NCBI GenBank assembly: GCA_002428995.1 | Contig: DIYJ01000020.1 | Location: 303,063 to 367,062, forward strand | Source of the DNA: Flavobacteriales bacterium UBA6057 | GTDB taxonomy: Bacteria; Bacteroidota; Bacteroidia; Flavobacteriales_G; Salibacteraceae | Reading direction: 5' to 3' | DNA: 64,000 bases | Shown: in pieces, positions 1 through 9,722 of the stretch | Numbering within the stretch: position 1 is the first letter of the stretch | Layout of the letters: every line of letters starts with the position of its first letter | The notes under the pieces: model-generated | Seen by the model: the letters and a program-made list of their open reading frames with translations, nothing else | Databases searched by the model: none | What the model was told of the DNA's origin: nothing | Program-made: the position numbers and the translations under genes

Positions 1-92
1 AGCTCTGAAGGTATCTCTACTCCTCCGAGCACACACTTTCTTCCTGGCTTTAGCTGATGAACATCGTATCCAAAGCCTACCTTGATTTTCAT
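1..92 (-). CDS. ispF: 2-C-methyl-D-erythritol 2,4-cyclodiphosphate synthase, N-terminal part (runs off left edge)
   Basis: Translating the minus strand from the ATG at 90-92 gives about 30 residues that begin MKIKVGFGYDVHQLKPG and continue CVLGGVEIPSE. The YDVHQ motif carries the Asp and His that bind the active-site metal in IspF, and LGGVEIP is the usual next block. IspF makes the cyclic diphosphate intermediate of the non-mevalonate isoprenoid pathway in the cytoplasm. The rest of the gene lies outside the window. The start codon is two bases after the porV stop codon, so the two are probably co-transcribed. The identification rests on a short but very characteristic N-terminus. Confidence 0.85.
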   Translation of the reverse strand, partial: MKIKVGFGYDVHQLKPGRKCVLGGVEIPSE

Positions 93-94
93 AC

Positions 95-1369
95 TTATTC
101 GGAAGGAGTATCAGAGGAAGACTTGGCCTTCTGTGCGAAGTTGAAGGTCAGCGTAAATCTCAGCGTTCGGGCCAGTGGAGAATTCTGTACAATCTGAGCT
201 CGGCCAAAGTAAGCTGGAATGAGGTAGCTGAAATCGAGACCAAAAACGGTATATCTCAAACCCGCACCCACTGTGAAGAACTTACGGTTTCCTTTAGAGA
301 TGTGCTCCCAGAAGTATCCCGTGCGGAAGGCAAACTGATCAGCGTACCAATACTCTGCTCCAACACCCCAGTTAATTTCTTTCAATTCTTCCGTTAGCAC
401 GCTACCACCTGCTACAGAATAGGTGCCATCATCATTTCTGGTGACATCACCCGGAGCATCAAAGAAAGAAGTGAACATCCCTGAGGCTACGGGACGATCA
501 GGATCCTGACCCGAAGCAATCACCAAGTTGCCATCTTCCTCAATCTGAACACCATCATCATTGGTAGCGTAGACAGGTGGAGAAGGCACCATGTATTTGT
601 TGAAGTCTGCAGCAAACGACAGCTTGTTGTAGTCATCGAGGTGGAAGGTAATCCTTGGTCCAACTCTTAAGTTGATCGGCAAGTAGTCGCGCTGTGTCGT
701 GTTCGTATAAGAAATCTTACCTCCGATGTTGGAGATGTTTACGCCCCATGCCCATGTAACATCCTTGTCAAACAGCACAGCATCATCGTTCTGGTAGTAG
801 ACCGAAACATCGGCAGCTACTGTACGACCAGGTCGTGAGTCTGCATTGTTCACAGTTTGATTACCCGTAAGATTTGAATGAATGTAACGAACGGCTATAC
901 CACCTGAGAAACGAGGAGAAAGCTTCCTGGAGTAAGCCAGGTCGGCCGTGAATTCATTAGGTCTGAACTGCACCGTTGGAGTTCCCGTCTGATCCGTGAA
1001 TTGAATTTCACCCAGTGAGAAGTAGCGCAGGGCTCCTCCTACCGTACTCATTCTATTGATACGCTTGTGGAAACTCAGATACGCCAGAGAAATGTCTGGA
1101 ACCAGAGCTCTCAACCACGGTGTATAGCTAATACCAATGGAAGAATTGTCCTCCGCAAAGGCATACTTGGCGGGATTCCAATGCAAGGAATTCGCATCAG
1201 GATCAGTTGCTACACCCACGTCTCCCATTCCTCCACCCCTTGTTTCAGGGTTGATGATAAGAAATGGAACCGCTGTGGTAATTGTATTCAGGTCAACAAC
1301 AAGCTGCGCGAATACAGATGAAGCCATCATTGAGACCAGGATGGTCGCTGTCAGTCTCTTGGAAATCAT
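95..1369 (-). CDS. porV: Type IX secretion outer-membrane protein PorV (LptO)
   Basis: A 424-residue outer-membrane barrel protein of the PorV family, which in known T9SSs carries cargo and works with PorU in the attachment complex. The frame is open upstream to a TTG at 1405, but the ATG at 1369 is better because it begins a clean signal peptide (MISKRLTATILV..., cleavage about residue 21 after SVFA). Diagnostic blocks include the GGGMGDVGVATDPDANSLHWN region near the N-terminus, shared with other PorV/PorQ-like barrels, and alternating beta-strand patterns to the end. It lies 91 bases downstream of porU and directly upstream of ispF. A TATATTTG element at 1434-1441 could give it its own promoter. 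Confidence 0.9.
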   Translation of the reverse strand: MISKRLTATILVSMMASSVFAQLVVDLNTITTAVPFLIINPETRGGGMGDVGVATDPDANSLHWNPAKYAFAEDNSSIGISYTPWLRALVPDISLAYLSFHKRINRMSTVGGALRYFSLGEIQFTDQTGTPTVQFRPNEFTADLAYSRKLSPRFSGGIAVRYIHSNLTGNQTVNNADSRPGRTVAADVSVYYQNDDAVLFDKDVTWAWGVNISNIGGKISYTNTTQRDYLPINLRVGPRITFHLDDYNKLSFAADFNKYMVPSPPVYATNDDGVQIEEDGNLVIASGQDPDRPVASGMFTSFFDAPGDVTRNDDGTYSVAGGSVLTEELKEINWGVGAEYWYADQFAFRTGYFWEHISKGNRKFFTVGAGLRYTVFGLDFSYLIPAYFGRAQIVQNSPLARTLRFTLTFNFAQKAKSSSDTPSE

Positions 1370-1433
1370 AAAGCTTATAAATCTTTCTGGAGTAACTGTC
1401 TTCAATAGGCTTCGTGCTGTGATAGTAAAGGGA

Positions 1434-1441
1434 CAAATATA
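1434..1441 (-). promoter_or_regulatory. Possible porV promoter, -7 element only
   Basis: The minus strand reads TATATTTG, an exact match to the Bacteroidota -7 consensus TAnnTTTG, 65 bases upstream of the chosen porV start. The nearest TTG upstream is about 25 bases away, longer than the usual 17-23, so the -33 part is weak. Readthrough from porU is the alternative. Confidence 0.3.
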
Positions 1442-1460
1442 TAGGTCTGAAAGGATACGC

Positions 1461-4400
1461 TTAATTCAAAATGACCAAACGCTCAAATTCGTTCGCACGC
1501 TCACCAATTGGGGTTTTAACAGAAAGACGATAGATGTAGACTCCTCGACCAATTTTATCTCCATATTGATCTTTTCCATCCCAGGCAATGGGCCCTACCC
1601 TGTAGCCCTCAGAGGCCATTTCAGTATCGATGGTTTTCACCAGTTTTCCACTGACCGTAAACACCTCGATTCGCACGTCCAGGCTCTGTCCTGGCTTGTT
1701 GTGTTCAAAGTAGAACTGGGTGTTTGTGGTGAATGGATTCGGATAATTGAGTATGTGCTCCAACGCTAGCTGCTCGTTATCAGCGACTACAAATTCGGTG
1801 TTGGCTGTAGATGGATTGTTGTTCACATCCCAGACCTGAAGCTTGAGTGTATGGCGTCCATCTTCCAAATTGTTAAAAGGATAACGGATCTTACCGCTTT
1901 GATAGGAATCCAAATCCGACTCATAAAAGTCATTGAGAACGATCGTGTTTTTCGTGTTATCATCCAACACCGCTGTGATATCGTGCCCGATTCCGTTGCC
2001 TACCATGTTGATTCCGTTGGAGTCTGAGACCTCAGCATAGAGTTCAGGATTCTCATCTGTCAATCCCCCAAAAACGAACTTGTTATCGTTCATGAAGAGA
2101 TCAGCATCCGGTCCTTGATTGTCGGTAATCGGATTGTCTGAAACACCCCCAACCGTGAAATCGAGGAAAGCACCATTCGCATCTACTTCTCCATTTTCGG
2201 CATAGAAGCTAAGCTTGCCACCTCCAAAGCTCAAATCAATGTCTCGAGGCACCACGAAATCAAAGCTAAAGTCACCATCTTTTACACTGGCTTTACCCCG
2301 AAACAGAGCATTCTTCCTCAACGTGTAGGTATGCTCTCCGATACCATCATTATTCAAGGTTTTCAGAGTGGCCTCCTTGTCAAACAGAAGCGGATAGACC
2401 ACACCGTTGAAACCAGACATCTTGTTCCCAAACTCATCTGCTATATAGCCGGAAACCGTCACTTTCTCGAGCGCCTTCACGGTATCGGGAATATTCTCAA
2501 CCATGACCTGCTTCTGCGGATAGGCAAGCATCAACCCTGGATCTCCCAGCAGCGAGAAGCAGCGGCTGTTAGCAGCAGCACTGGCAGCTTCTGAAACCGT
2601 TCGGACTTTGGTGATCCTGGCGAGATCGCCCAGCCTTGGTCTCACATTGCCAACGGTATCATAAGCCAGATCTGTAAAAGCCTGCGTCAGGACAAAGTTG
2701 GGGCTTGAATAAACCGCCCGGGTGGTAGTGAGCAAGGCCACCGCTCCACCATTTGGATTGAGCAAAGCAAATTCCCCAGCTGAAGTCCTTCTGGGATCAT
2801 CAAAACGGGAAAACTCACAAGTAGCCGTGATCAGCAGCGTCATGTTATCCATGTTCTGCCAGCCGTTCACATTCACCACTTCGAGCACGCGTTCATGCGC
2901 CCATCCCAGTTCTCCACCGTGACCTATATAATACATGATTAGCGCACCACTGCTGATGCGGTCGTTGATGGCCACATTCACCGAAGGATAGCGTTCACCA
3001 CCAGCACCTGAAGACTGCTTATAAGCATCCAGGTAGATCTTATCGATATTGTATTCAGGATGCTCCCCCTTGATGACTGAGGACAGAGCGTCAGACTGTT
3101 CCATGTAGGTATTTCCATCTTCGTCATCGGCAACAAAAACCACCTCGTTCCTCCATGCTCCAAACGTCTGCTGGCGTGTGTAGTGAATGATCTTGTTGAC
3201 CATGTTCTGAGCCTCGGATCTGCTTCGTGCAGGAAGCCTTCCAATACCAATGTCAACGAGATCCTGGGGCGACTCTCCCTCGTCATCGTCCATCAAACCG
3301 AAATAATCATCGGACACCACCGAAGTAGTCGGGATCAGGCTGTTGATGGTCTGGTGAGCGGGAATGAAATTGGAGTTACCGGAAATACGATCCTTGAAGT
3401 CATAGGATGCATCTCCAAACAGCAATAAATATTCAGGCCTCGTACCTCCATTATCTATAGCCCGATGATAGAGCATTCGCATGAACTCCTTGATGGCGGT
3501 TATATCAGCTGCACCTCCGGAAAACTCATTGTAAATCTGCTTTACCGGAACCACCGCAGTGCTGAATCCATCGTATTGCTCATGAAAATCAGCGAGCTCC
3601 TGCGCTTGTGCCACAAAGTTTTCATGGGAGACTACTACATATTTAATGTTGGAGAGAGAATGCAGGTTTTGATTCTCTACAAAGCCCACCCTCTGAGGAG
3701 TCAGCCATTGGGAACCATCAAAAGCTAGGAATGTACGGAGCGTGTCATACTCTGTATTAAAGGAAGTAAGCCCCTGAGCTCTTGACAACTGCATTTGTTG
3801 CACAGCCAGCGGATCTGTGATATCCCAGACCGTCACTTCCTCGCTACCCGCGTCAACACGGAATCGCACCAAAGCCCCATCAGCCACCGAACGATGGTCT
3901 GAGAACTTCATGAAGGGACCATTGAAAATGAGGTTTCTGCGCGCATTGACGCTGATGTAGTCAACCCAGGCTTGTGCCTGTGAATTCACAGAGTTGTCGT
4001 AGGTGAGCTTGGTAAGGAAGTTACCACTCCTTGCGGTGAACTCCATATCCACTGAGCCACTTTGGGCAAAAGGAGCTCCATAGAATCCAGCTACAGAGTT
4101 AAAAATCACCTCCCCCGGAGAGGCATTCTGATTCGGTACCGAAACGGTCATCTTGGTGTTCGGAATGTTAACCGAACGTGAAATGAAGCTACTCTTCACG
4201 AAGGCAGTCGAATTGGGCACTGCGTTCGGAACTGTGAAACCAAAATCCTGACTCCCGGCTACACTGATCTCATCGGCATACCAGGTTCTTCCTGATTGAA
4301 TAACGTTGACCAGGTCCTGTTCGTAGAAATCATAATAGTCCACCTGAGTAGTAGTGGAGGTAAACCGCGAGGCGCTCGTTTCCTGCACTCTGGCCGGAGA

Positions 4401-5330
4401 GCCAACACCACCATTGATGGTTAAAAAGTAGAATACACTATCCGCAAAAGGGTTTATGTCGTGCTCATAGCGCGCGCCTTCATTGCTCCAAACGACCTGA
4501 TCTTCACCATAAAACAGAAAGTAATCTCCCCGGTCCATGATTCCATCTCCTCCATCTTCCACAAGAATGGCGATCTCTTCAAGATCATCCGGTCGAGGCA
4601 TGCTGTTATCCATATCCACTTTACCACCTCCCGTACCGTACAATCGAATTTGGTTCGAAGCCAGCCCGGAAACCGACAAACCACATTGCTCCAGAAAGCG
4701 ATAGTCTACCTTATATATACCATCTTCAGCCGTGGCGATTTTATACCACTCGCCACTACTCAAAACTGAGTTTGCTTTCCAGCTATTTGCCCTGCCTCCA
4801 TCCCTTCCGGCACTGGATGCGACAAACTGATAGTCCAGCTTATATGTCATGAGCTTCATCAGTCTCGAGCCTACTTTCCTGATAGGATTGAAGGTGGCAA
4901 CGGCATAGGTAACTCCAGCCGATCTGCGCTCTGCGTATGTGACACTATAATCCTTGGCAATATCTGACCCTGTGTAGAGTGCAGCTTCCTGAGGTGTAAG
5001 CTCTTCTTCTTTTAGAACCTTAAGTCTTACGGAAGACAATTTGCTGCCGCTTGACACCTTCTCTATTTGAGTAATCAGCGGCTTGTCGCTCAGCGGATCG
5101 CGCTCACATTTATTGCAAGACAGCAAGTTGATCTGACGTTCATCTAATGTAGAATGCTGAGCAAGGTCCCATTTCAACGACACGACACTTTTATCCGCCT
5201 GCGCATTTTCTACGCGCTCATTCTTTTGAACGATTTTGGCCTTTGCTGGTGTTTGAGTTTTTTGCTGTGCCTGGGCAATATGCAAGAAGCTTATTAAGGT
5301 GAGCAGGGGGATAAACGATGCTGCTTTCAT
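1461..5330 (-). CDS. porU: Type IX secretion sortase PorU, C25-family peptidase
   Basis: A 1289-residue exported protein with a signal peptide (cleavage about residue 21, IAQA/Q). The centre, roughly residues 560-930, is a gingipain-like C25 peptidase domain. The catalytic pair is visible as His804 in YIGHGGE and Cys838 in TATCEFSRFD. The final 90 residues (NYPNPF, then SGKLVKTI, then GRGVYIYRL) form a C-terminal T9SS signal-type domain, which PorU itself keeps. In studied systems PorU removes the CTD of cargo proteins and joins them to A-LPS on the cell surface. The length fits PorU, which is larger than gingipains. Neighbours porV and gldJ support the assignment. Confidence 0.93.
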   Translation of the reverse strand: MKAASFIPLLTLISFLHIAQAQQKTQTPAKAKIVQKNERVENAQADKSVVSLKWDLAQHSTLDERQINLLSCNKCERDPLSDKPLITQIEKVSSGSKLSSVRLKVLKEEELTPQEAALYTGSDIAKDYSVTYAERRSAGVTYAVATFNPIRKVGSRLMKLMTYKLDYQFVASSAGRDGGRANSWKANSVLSSGEWYKIATAEDGIYKVDYRFLEQCGLSVSGLASNQIRLYGTGGGKVDMDNSMPRPDDLEEIAILVEDGGDGIMDRGDYFLFYGEDQVVWSNEGARYEHDINPFADSVFYFLTINGGVGSPARVQETSASRFTSTTTQVDYYDFYEQDLVNVIQSGRTWYADEISVAGSQDFGFTVPNAVPNSTAFVKSSFISRSVNIPNTKMTVSVPNQNASPGEVIFNSVAGFYGAPFAQSGSVDMEFTARSGNFLTKLTYDNSVNSQAQAWVDYISVNARRNLIFNGPFMKFSDHRSVADGALVRFRVDAGSEEVTVWDITDPLAVQQMQLSRAQGLTSFNTEYDTLRTFLAFDGSQWLTPQRVGFVENQNLHSLSNIKYVVVSHENFVAQAQELADFHEQYDGFSTAVVPVKQIYNEFSGGAADITAIKEFMRMLYHRAIDNGGTRPEYLLLFGDASYDFKDRISGNSNFIPAHQTINSLIPTTSVVSDDYFGLMDDDEGESPQDLVDIGIGRLPARSRSEAQNMVNKIIHYTRQQTFGAWRNEVVFVADDEDGNTYMEQSDALSSVIKGEHPEYNIDKIYLDAYKQSSGAGGERYPSVNVAINDRISSGALIMYYIGHGGELGWAHERVLEVVNVNGWQNMDNMTLLITATCEFSRFDDPRRTSAGEFALLNPNGGAVALLTTTRAVYSSPNFVLTQAFTDLAYDTVGNVRPRLGDLARITKVRTVSEAASAAANSRCFSLLGDPGLMLAYPQKQVMVENIPDTVKALEKVTVSGYIADEFGNKMSGFNGVVYPLLFDKEATLKTLNNDGIGEHTYTLRKNALFRGKASVKDGDFSFDFVVPRDIDLSFGGGKLSFYAENGEVDANGAFLDFTVGGVSDNPITDNQGPDADLFMNDNKFVFGGLTDENPELYAEVSDSNGINMVGNGIGHDITAVLDDNTKNTIVLNDFYESDLDSYQSGKIRYPFNNLEDGRHTLKLQVWDVNNNPSTANTEFVVADNEQLALEHILNYPNPFTTNTQFYFEHNKPGQSLDVRIEVFTVSGKLVKTIDTEMASEGYRVGPIAWDGKDQYGDKIGRGVYIYRLSVKTPIGERANEFERLVILN

Positions 5331-5517
5331 ACAAATTGCTTATTCTTTTCGACTAACTGAGTCGTTTTGTAGTTATATTCGTGTTTCTGTTTTGACAGCG
5401 AAAGAAACGAAGATCAGAATATCATATTGTTTGCTGACAGAATAACGATTAGTTAATCACAAAGGTTTGCAGGGTAAGATTATTCGTATAATTGCCTCTT
5501 TCGGCACCACTATTAAG

Positions 5518-6483
5518 ATGAAAAGGACGCTAACCATTCTGTCGTTTTTGGCTGTCATCTGCGGTCTCTCGTTTGAATCGAGCGCGCAAGATCCTGCGTT
5601 CAGTCAATTCTACGCGAACCCTTTGTACTTGAATCCAGCTTTGGCCGGAAGTGCTCAATGTCCAAGGGTAATCTTGAACTACAGAAATCAGTGGCCCGGA
5701 ATTCCAGCAACTTTTGTCACCTATTCAGCTTCCTACGATCAGTATGTAGACGCGCTGAGTGGTGGAATTGGTTTGCAAGCTTATCATGATCGTGCAGGAA
5801 CGGGCATCATCAATACAAATCACGTAAGTGGAATGTATGCCTACCAATTGGCTGTTGATCGAAACTTCAGCATCAAGGCAGGATTCCAGGCAACCTATTA
5901 TCAAAGATCTATTGACTGGAGCAGTCTCACATTTGGCGATCAAATCGATGAGCGCTTCGGCTTCATTTACAATACGGGCGAAACTCCAATCGAAAGCAAC
6001 GTAAATCGCATTGATTTCTCGGCAGGTTTCCTCGGATTTACTGATCGCTTCTACTTCGGATTGGCCGCACACCATTTGACAGAACCGAACGAATCATTCT
6101 TTCAGAATGCTGAAAGCAGACTTCCTCGAAAATACACTGGTCACGTTGGAGCGTTGATACCTTTGAATAGTGCAGTGCCAGAGGAGGGAAGCATTTCTCC
6201 TAACATCGTTTATCAACGCCAAGGCGAGTTCAACCAACTCAATCTCGGGATGTACCTTAATAAAGGTATCATGACTGGAGGTGTCTGGTATCGATGGAAT
6301 GACGCTCTCATTTTCTTAGTTGGTATTTACACCGATGCGTTCCGTTTCGGCTACAGTTATGACGTAACTGTTTCATCTCTAGGAACCCAAACACTAGGGT
6401 CTCACGAAATTTCTGTCACGATGATGTTCCCTTGTCGTCAGAAGCGCAGAAAGTTCCGCCAAATGCAGTGTCCCAAGTTCTAG
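5518..6483 (+). CDS. PorP/SprF family type IX secretion outer-membrane protein
   Basis: A 321-residue protein of the PorP/SprF family. The ATG at 5518 was chosen over a TTG at 5467 because it starts a signal peptide (MKRTLTILSFLAV..., cleavage after SSA at about residue 23). The mature N-terminus reads QDPAFSQFYANPLYLNPALAG, the hallmark of this family. The family forms an outer-membrane barrel that associates with the T9SS motor ring components and with particular adhesins. The gene is divergent from porU and upstream of gldJ. Bacteroidota carry many paralogues, so whether this is the core PorP or an accessory SprF cannot be told from the sequence alone. Confidence 0.85.
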   Translation: MKRTLTILSFLAVICGLSFESSAQDPAFSQFYANPLYLNPALAGSAQCPRVILNYRNQWPGIPATFVTYSASYDQYVDALSGGIGLQAYHDRAGTGIINTNHVSGMYAYQLAVDRNFSIKAGFQATYYQRSIDWSSLTFGDQIDERFGFIYNTGETPIESNVNRIDFSAGFLGFTDRFYFGLAAHHLTEPNESFFQNAESRLPRKYTGHVGALIPLNSAVPEEGSISPNIVYQRQGEFNQLNLGMYLNKGIMTGGVWYRWNDALIFLVGIYTDAFRFGYSYDVTVSSLGTQTLGSHEISVTMMFPCRQKRRKFRQMQCPKF

Positions 6484-6492
6484 GACGCTGAT

Positions 6493-6524
6493 TTGTGCAA
6501 TAATATTTTCTCTATCTTCGTTTG
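6493..6524 (+). promoter_or_regulatory. Probable gldJ promoter
   Basis: TTG at 6493-6495 is followed after 21 bases by TTCGTTTG at 6517-6524, one base off the Bacteroidota -7 consensus TAnnTTTG. Transcription would start about 6530, some 30 bases before the gldJ start. The spacing agrees with known flavobacterial promoters. Confidence 0.4.
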
Positions 6525-6563
6525 CCTTATTGATTTCTCGATCAAGAACTTAAACGCTTACGC

Positions 6564-8339
6564 ATGAAGGCAGGATCAAGTTTTTCTTTGCTCTTTCTCT
6601 CTCTTCTTCTCTTCTCTTGTGGTTACGAAAAGTCCTCCATTACTGGCTGGAACTATAATGACTCTAAGAACGGAGGATTTCAAAAAGTTCCTTTCGAGGA
6701 ACAAGAAACCGGGCCAAACCTGGTGCTGATTGAAGGAGGTACGTTCACCATGGGTCGTGTAGAACAGGACTTCATGTATGACTGGAACAACATCCCAAGA
6801 AGAGTTACGGTATCTTCTTTCTACATGGATCAAACAGAGATCAGCAACTTCCACTGGTTAGAATATCTCTATTGGGTTCGCAGAGTGTACAGCATTGACT
6901 ACCCAGAACTCTATAAGAAGGCTCTTCCTGACACCTTGGTTTGGAGATCGAAGCTTGGGTACAATGAGCCTTATGTAGATTACTATCTAAGACATCCAGC
7001 TTACCGGGATTATCCTGTAGTAGGTATCAACTGGCTGCAAGCAAGTGACTTCTGTAGCTGGAGATCAGATCGTGTGAACGAATACATTTTGATCCGCGAA
7101 GGTCTTTTGGAGCATTACGTAGACCAGATTGGTGAGGACAACTTCAACACTGATGCATACTTCGCTAACCAGTACAACTCTGGTAAGCGAATTGAGGGTC
7201 TTCCAAACCTGAACCCTAACGGATCAGAAACCCGAAACGTGAGAATGGAAGACGGAATCCTGCTTCCTAAGTATCGTCTCCCGACAGAAGCAGAATGGGA
7301 ATTTGCCGCATTAGGTCTTATCGGTAACAGTATCGGTGAACGTGTGGTAGAAAGAAAGCTTTATCCATGGTCTGGCCACGCTGTCAGAAACCCTGACGAA
7401 GCCTACATCGGTATGATGCTCGCTAACTACAAGCGTGGTAGAGGTGACAACATGGGGGTTGCCGGAAAACTGAATGATAATGCAGACATCACCGCGCCTG
7501 TATTCTCTTACTGGCCAAATGACTACGGTCTTTACAACATGGCTGGAAACGTAAGCGAGTGGGTCATGGATGTTTACCGTGCCATTTCCTTTGAGGACAT
7601 GGATGATTTCCGTCCGTTTAGAGGAAACGTATTCCGCACCAAGGAGCAAGACAATGAAGGTCTGCTGCTCGACAAGTATGACATCCCTACTTACGATATC
7701 CCTGGCATCAAGGCTTATTTGGATGAAATGCAGGCTCAGGTTGAGCTTACAGCAAACGAAGTAGAGCTTGAACTTCTGAACTCTCTGCAAGGACACACTG
7801 ATCAGGCCCTGGAGCTTTTAGATGAAGAGCAGAACTATGAAGCGAATGTGATCATCATTGAAGAATCTATCGAGGCGATCAAAGGCGCAGACGAGTCTGC
7901 CCGATTGGCTCCAACGCTCTTGAAAGATTACTCTTCATATATTCTGGAGCGTCCAGGAACACTGCGCTACAGAGATGCGCGCGTTGAAGAGAACATTGAT
8001 CGAAGAAATTACAAGCGCGCTGACAACATCAACTTCAAGGATGGTGATTGGGAATCTCACCTGGATGAACTTCATTGGGAAAACTTTGAACAAAGCGAAG
8101 ACCGAACGGAAACGAGCTACATGTATCTCTATCCAGGAGAAGGTCCTGCGACTGACTACAACTCTCTCGTGAATGATCACGCTCGTGTGTATAAAGGAGC
8201 ATCCTGGAAAGACAGAGCTTACTGGATGGTTCCAGGAACAAGAAGATACCTTGATGAACGCCAGTCTACAAACTACCTTGGATTCCGTTGTGCTATGGAT
8301 CGAGTTGGCAGCCCTGTTGGACTTGGCGGAACGCGTTAA
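6564..8339 (+). CDS. gldJ: Gliding motility / T9SS lipoprotein GldJ
   Basis: A 591-residue lipoprotein with a lipobox ending at Cys19 (LLLFSC). Residues about 50-350 form a sulfatase-modifying-factor (FGE/SUMF1)-like domain: GPNLVLIEGGTFTMG, the LPTEAEWEFAA block, and NMAGNVSEWVMDVY. The last segment (YKGASWKDRAYWM, then NYLGFRCAMD) completes the fold. An acidic, Glu-rich insertion of roughly 180 residues lies between the two halves, as in other GldJ proteins. GldJ is a structural lipoprotein needed for gliding and for stability of the T9SS motor component GldK. The order T9SS genes-gldJ-murF is common in flavobacteria. A strong terminator follows. Confidence 0.92.
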   Translation: MKAGSSFSLLFLSLLLFSCGYEKSSITGWNYNDSKNGGFQKVPFEEQETGPNLVLIEGGTFTMGRVEQDFMYDWNNIPRRVTVSSFYMDQTEISNFHWLEYLYWVRRVYSIDYPELYKKALPDTLVWRSKLGYNEPYVDYYLRHPAYRDYPVVGINWLQASDFCSWRSDRVNEYILIREGLLEHYVDQIGEDNFNTDAYFANQYNSGKRIEGLPNLNPNGSETRNVRMEDGILLPKYRLPTEAEWEFAALGLIGNSIGERVVERKLYPWSGHAVRNPDEAYIGMMLANYKRGRGDNMGVAGKLNDNADITAPVFSYWPNDYGLYNMAGNVSEWVMDVYRAISFEDMDDFRPFRGNVFRTKEQDNEGLLLDKYDIPTYDIPGIKAYLDEMQAQVELTANEVELELLNSLQGHTDQALELLDEEQNYEANVIIIEESIEAIKGADESARLAPTLLKDYSSYILERPGTLRYRDARVEENIDRRNYKRADNINFKDGDWESHLDELHWENFEQSEDRTETSYMYLYPGEGPATDYNSLVNDHARVYKGASWKDRAYWMVPGTRRYLDERQSTNYLGFRCAMDRVGSPVGLGGTR

Positions 8340-8363
8340 GCGATCATAAAATATATCAGATTT

Positions 8364-8394
8364 AAAAGGCCTCTCCCGAGGCCTTTTTTATTTT
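8364..8394 (+). terminator. Rho-independent terminator after gldJ, abutting murF
   Basis: A perfect 10-bp stem AAAAGGCCTC (8364-8373), a 4-base loop and GAGGCCTTTT (8378-8387) are followed by a T-rich tract to 8394. The tract ends only about five bases before the murF start codon at 8400. Confidence 0.9.
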
Positions 8395-8399
8395 GCAGC

Positions 8400-9704
8400 A
8401 TGATCAAACGCCTTCATTCTATCTTCCTTAGTTCCACTGGTGTTACTACGGACACACGGACCATCCAACAGGGCAACATCTTCTTTGCCTTGAAGGGCCC
8501 GAGCTTTAATGGCAACGATTTCGCTGAGAAAGCTCTGAGTGAAGGTTGTTCTTATGCCATCGTAGATGAAGAGCGAACGGAGTTCAAAGATGACAGTCGA
8601 TTCATCAAAGTGGAGGATGGCCTGGAAGCACTTCAGCAACTGGCGCGCTATCACCGAAGCAAATTGAAAATCCCCGTCATTGGCCTCACTGGCAGCAATG
8701 GCAAAACCACTACAAAGGAGCTCATCAAAGCAGCACTGTCTCAGCGCTACTCATGCTATGCCACAAGCGGGAATTTGAATAACCACATTGGCGTTCCTCT
8801 CTCTGTTCTCAGCATCAATAAGAAGCACGAGATTGCCGTGATTGAAATGGGTGCCAACCACCAGAAAGAAATTGAATTTCTATGCACCATCTCCAAGCCA
8901 GACTACGGAATGATCACCAACATCGGTCTGGCACATTTGGAAGGTTTTGGCGGAGAAGAAGGTGTTTACAAAGGCAAGAAAGAACTCTTTGACCATTTGA
9001 TTGCTGCAAATGGAACCCTGTTTGTAAATCAAGACGATCCCAAAGTAAAACGCGCAGCTGGAAACACTCCAAACACTGGTTATGGAAGTTCAGATTCCGC
9101 TGTATACCAAGGAGACTTCTCCATCGAAAATGAACGACTGGCGATTCGCTGGTGGAGGCGGGAAAAACCGACTGAGAAGTTTGCCATACAAACCAACCTG
9201 ACCGGTAGTTACAACTTTCAAAACACCATGGCAGCTGTTGCGATTGCCCGATATTTCGGAGTTTCCAACAAAGAGATTAAAACCGGGCTTGAGAACTATC
9301 AACCGAAAAACCAACGCTCGCAAGTAGAGGAAACAGAACGAGACAATAAGGTGATTGTGGACTGCTACAATGCCAATCCGAGTAGCATGAAGGCGGCCAT
9401 CGAAAACATGAACGCCCAGTCACACAGTCATAAAGTTGTTATTCTGGGAGACATGCTGGAACTTGGAGCTGAAACCGAGCGCTATCACTCGGAAGTATTG
9501 AATCAACTGGAACGCTCTGAGTTTCAAAAGGTAATTCTCGTTGGAGAGCACTTCGCAAAAGCCCTTTCATCTGACAACTACCTATCTGTGATCGAAACTG
9601 CAGAAGCTGCTGAACACCTTACTGCTCAACCGATTGAAAACTCCTTAGTGCTCCTCAAAGGTTCGCGCAAAAAAAAGCTTGAGACATTGCTCGAGCTTCT
9701 TTAA
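8400..9704 (+). CDS. murF: UDP-N-acetylmuramoyl-tripeptide--D-alanyl-D-alanine ligase
   Basis: A 434-residue Mur ligase that adds the D-Ala-D-Ala dipeptide to the UDP-MurNAc-tripeptide in the cytoplasm. The ATP-binding loop GLTGSNGKTTTKE lies at about residues 95-107. The N-terminal substrate-binding part contains DTRTIQQGNIFFALKG, and NLNNHIGVPLS and VIEMGANHQKEI follow in the central domain. VDCYNANPSSMKAAI and GDMLELG mark the C-terminal domain. Length and motif order are normal for MurF. The start codon directly follows the gldJ terminator, so murF either uses a very short leader or depends on readthrough. Confidence 0.95.
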   Translation: MIKRLHSIFLSSTGVTTDTRTIQQGNIFFALKGPSFNGNDFAEKALSEGCSYAIVDEERTEFKDDSRFIKVEDGLEALQQLARYHRSKLKIPVIGLTGSNGKTTTKELIKAALSQRYSCYATSGNLNNHIGVPLSVLSINKKHEIAVIEMGANHQKEIEFLCTISKPDYGMITNIGLAHLEGFGGEEGVYKGKKELFDHLIAANGTLFVNQDDPKVKRAAGNTPNTGYGSSDSAVYQGDFSIENERLAIRWWRREKPTEKFAIQTNLTGSYNFQNTMAAVAIARYFGVSNKEIKTGLENYQPKNQRSQVEETERDNKVIVDCYNANPSSMKAAIENMNAQSHSHKVVILGDMLELGAETERYHSEVLNQLERSEFQKVILVGEHFAKALSSDNYLSVIETAEAAEHLTAQPIENSLVLLKGSRKKKLETLLELL

Positions 9705-9722
9705 TTCTATATCCGTAGCGAT

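Noticed and set aside
1137..1769. A 210-codon plus-strand frame over porV and the end of porU
   Set aside because: It is the complement of two clear genes on the other strand and shows no protein-like motif.
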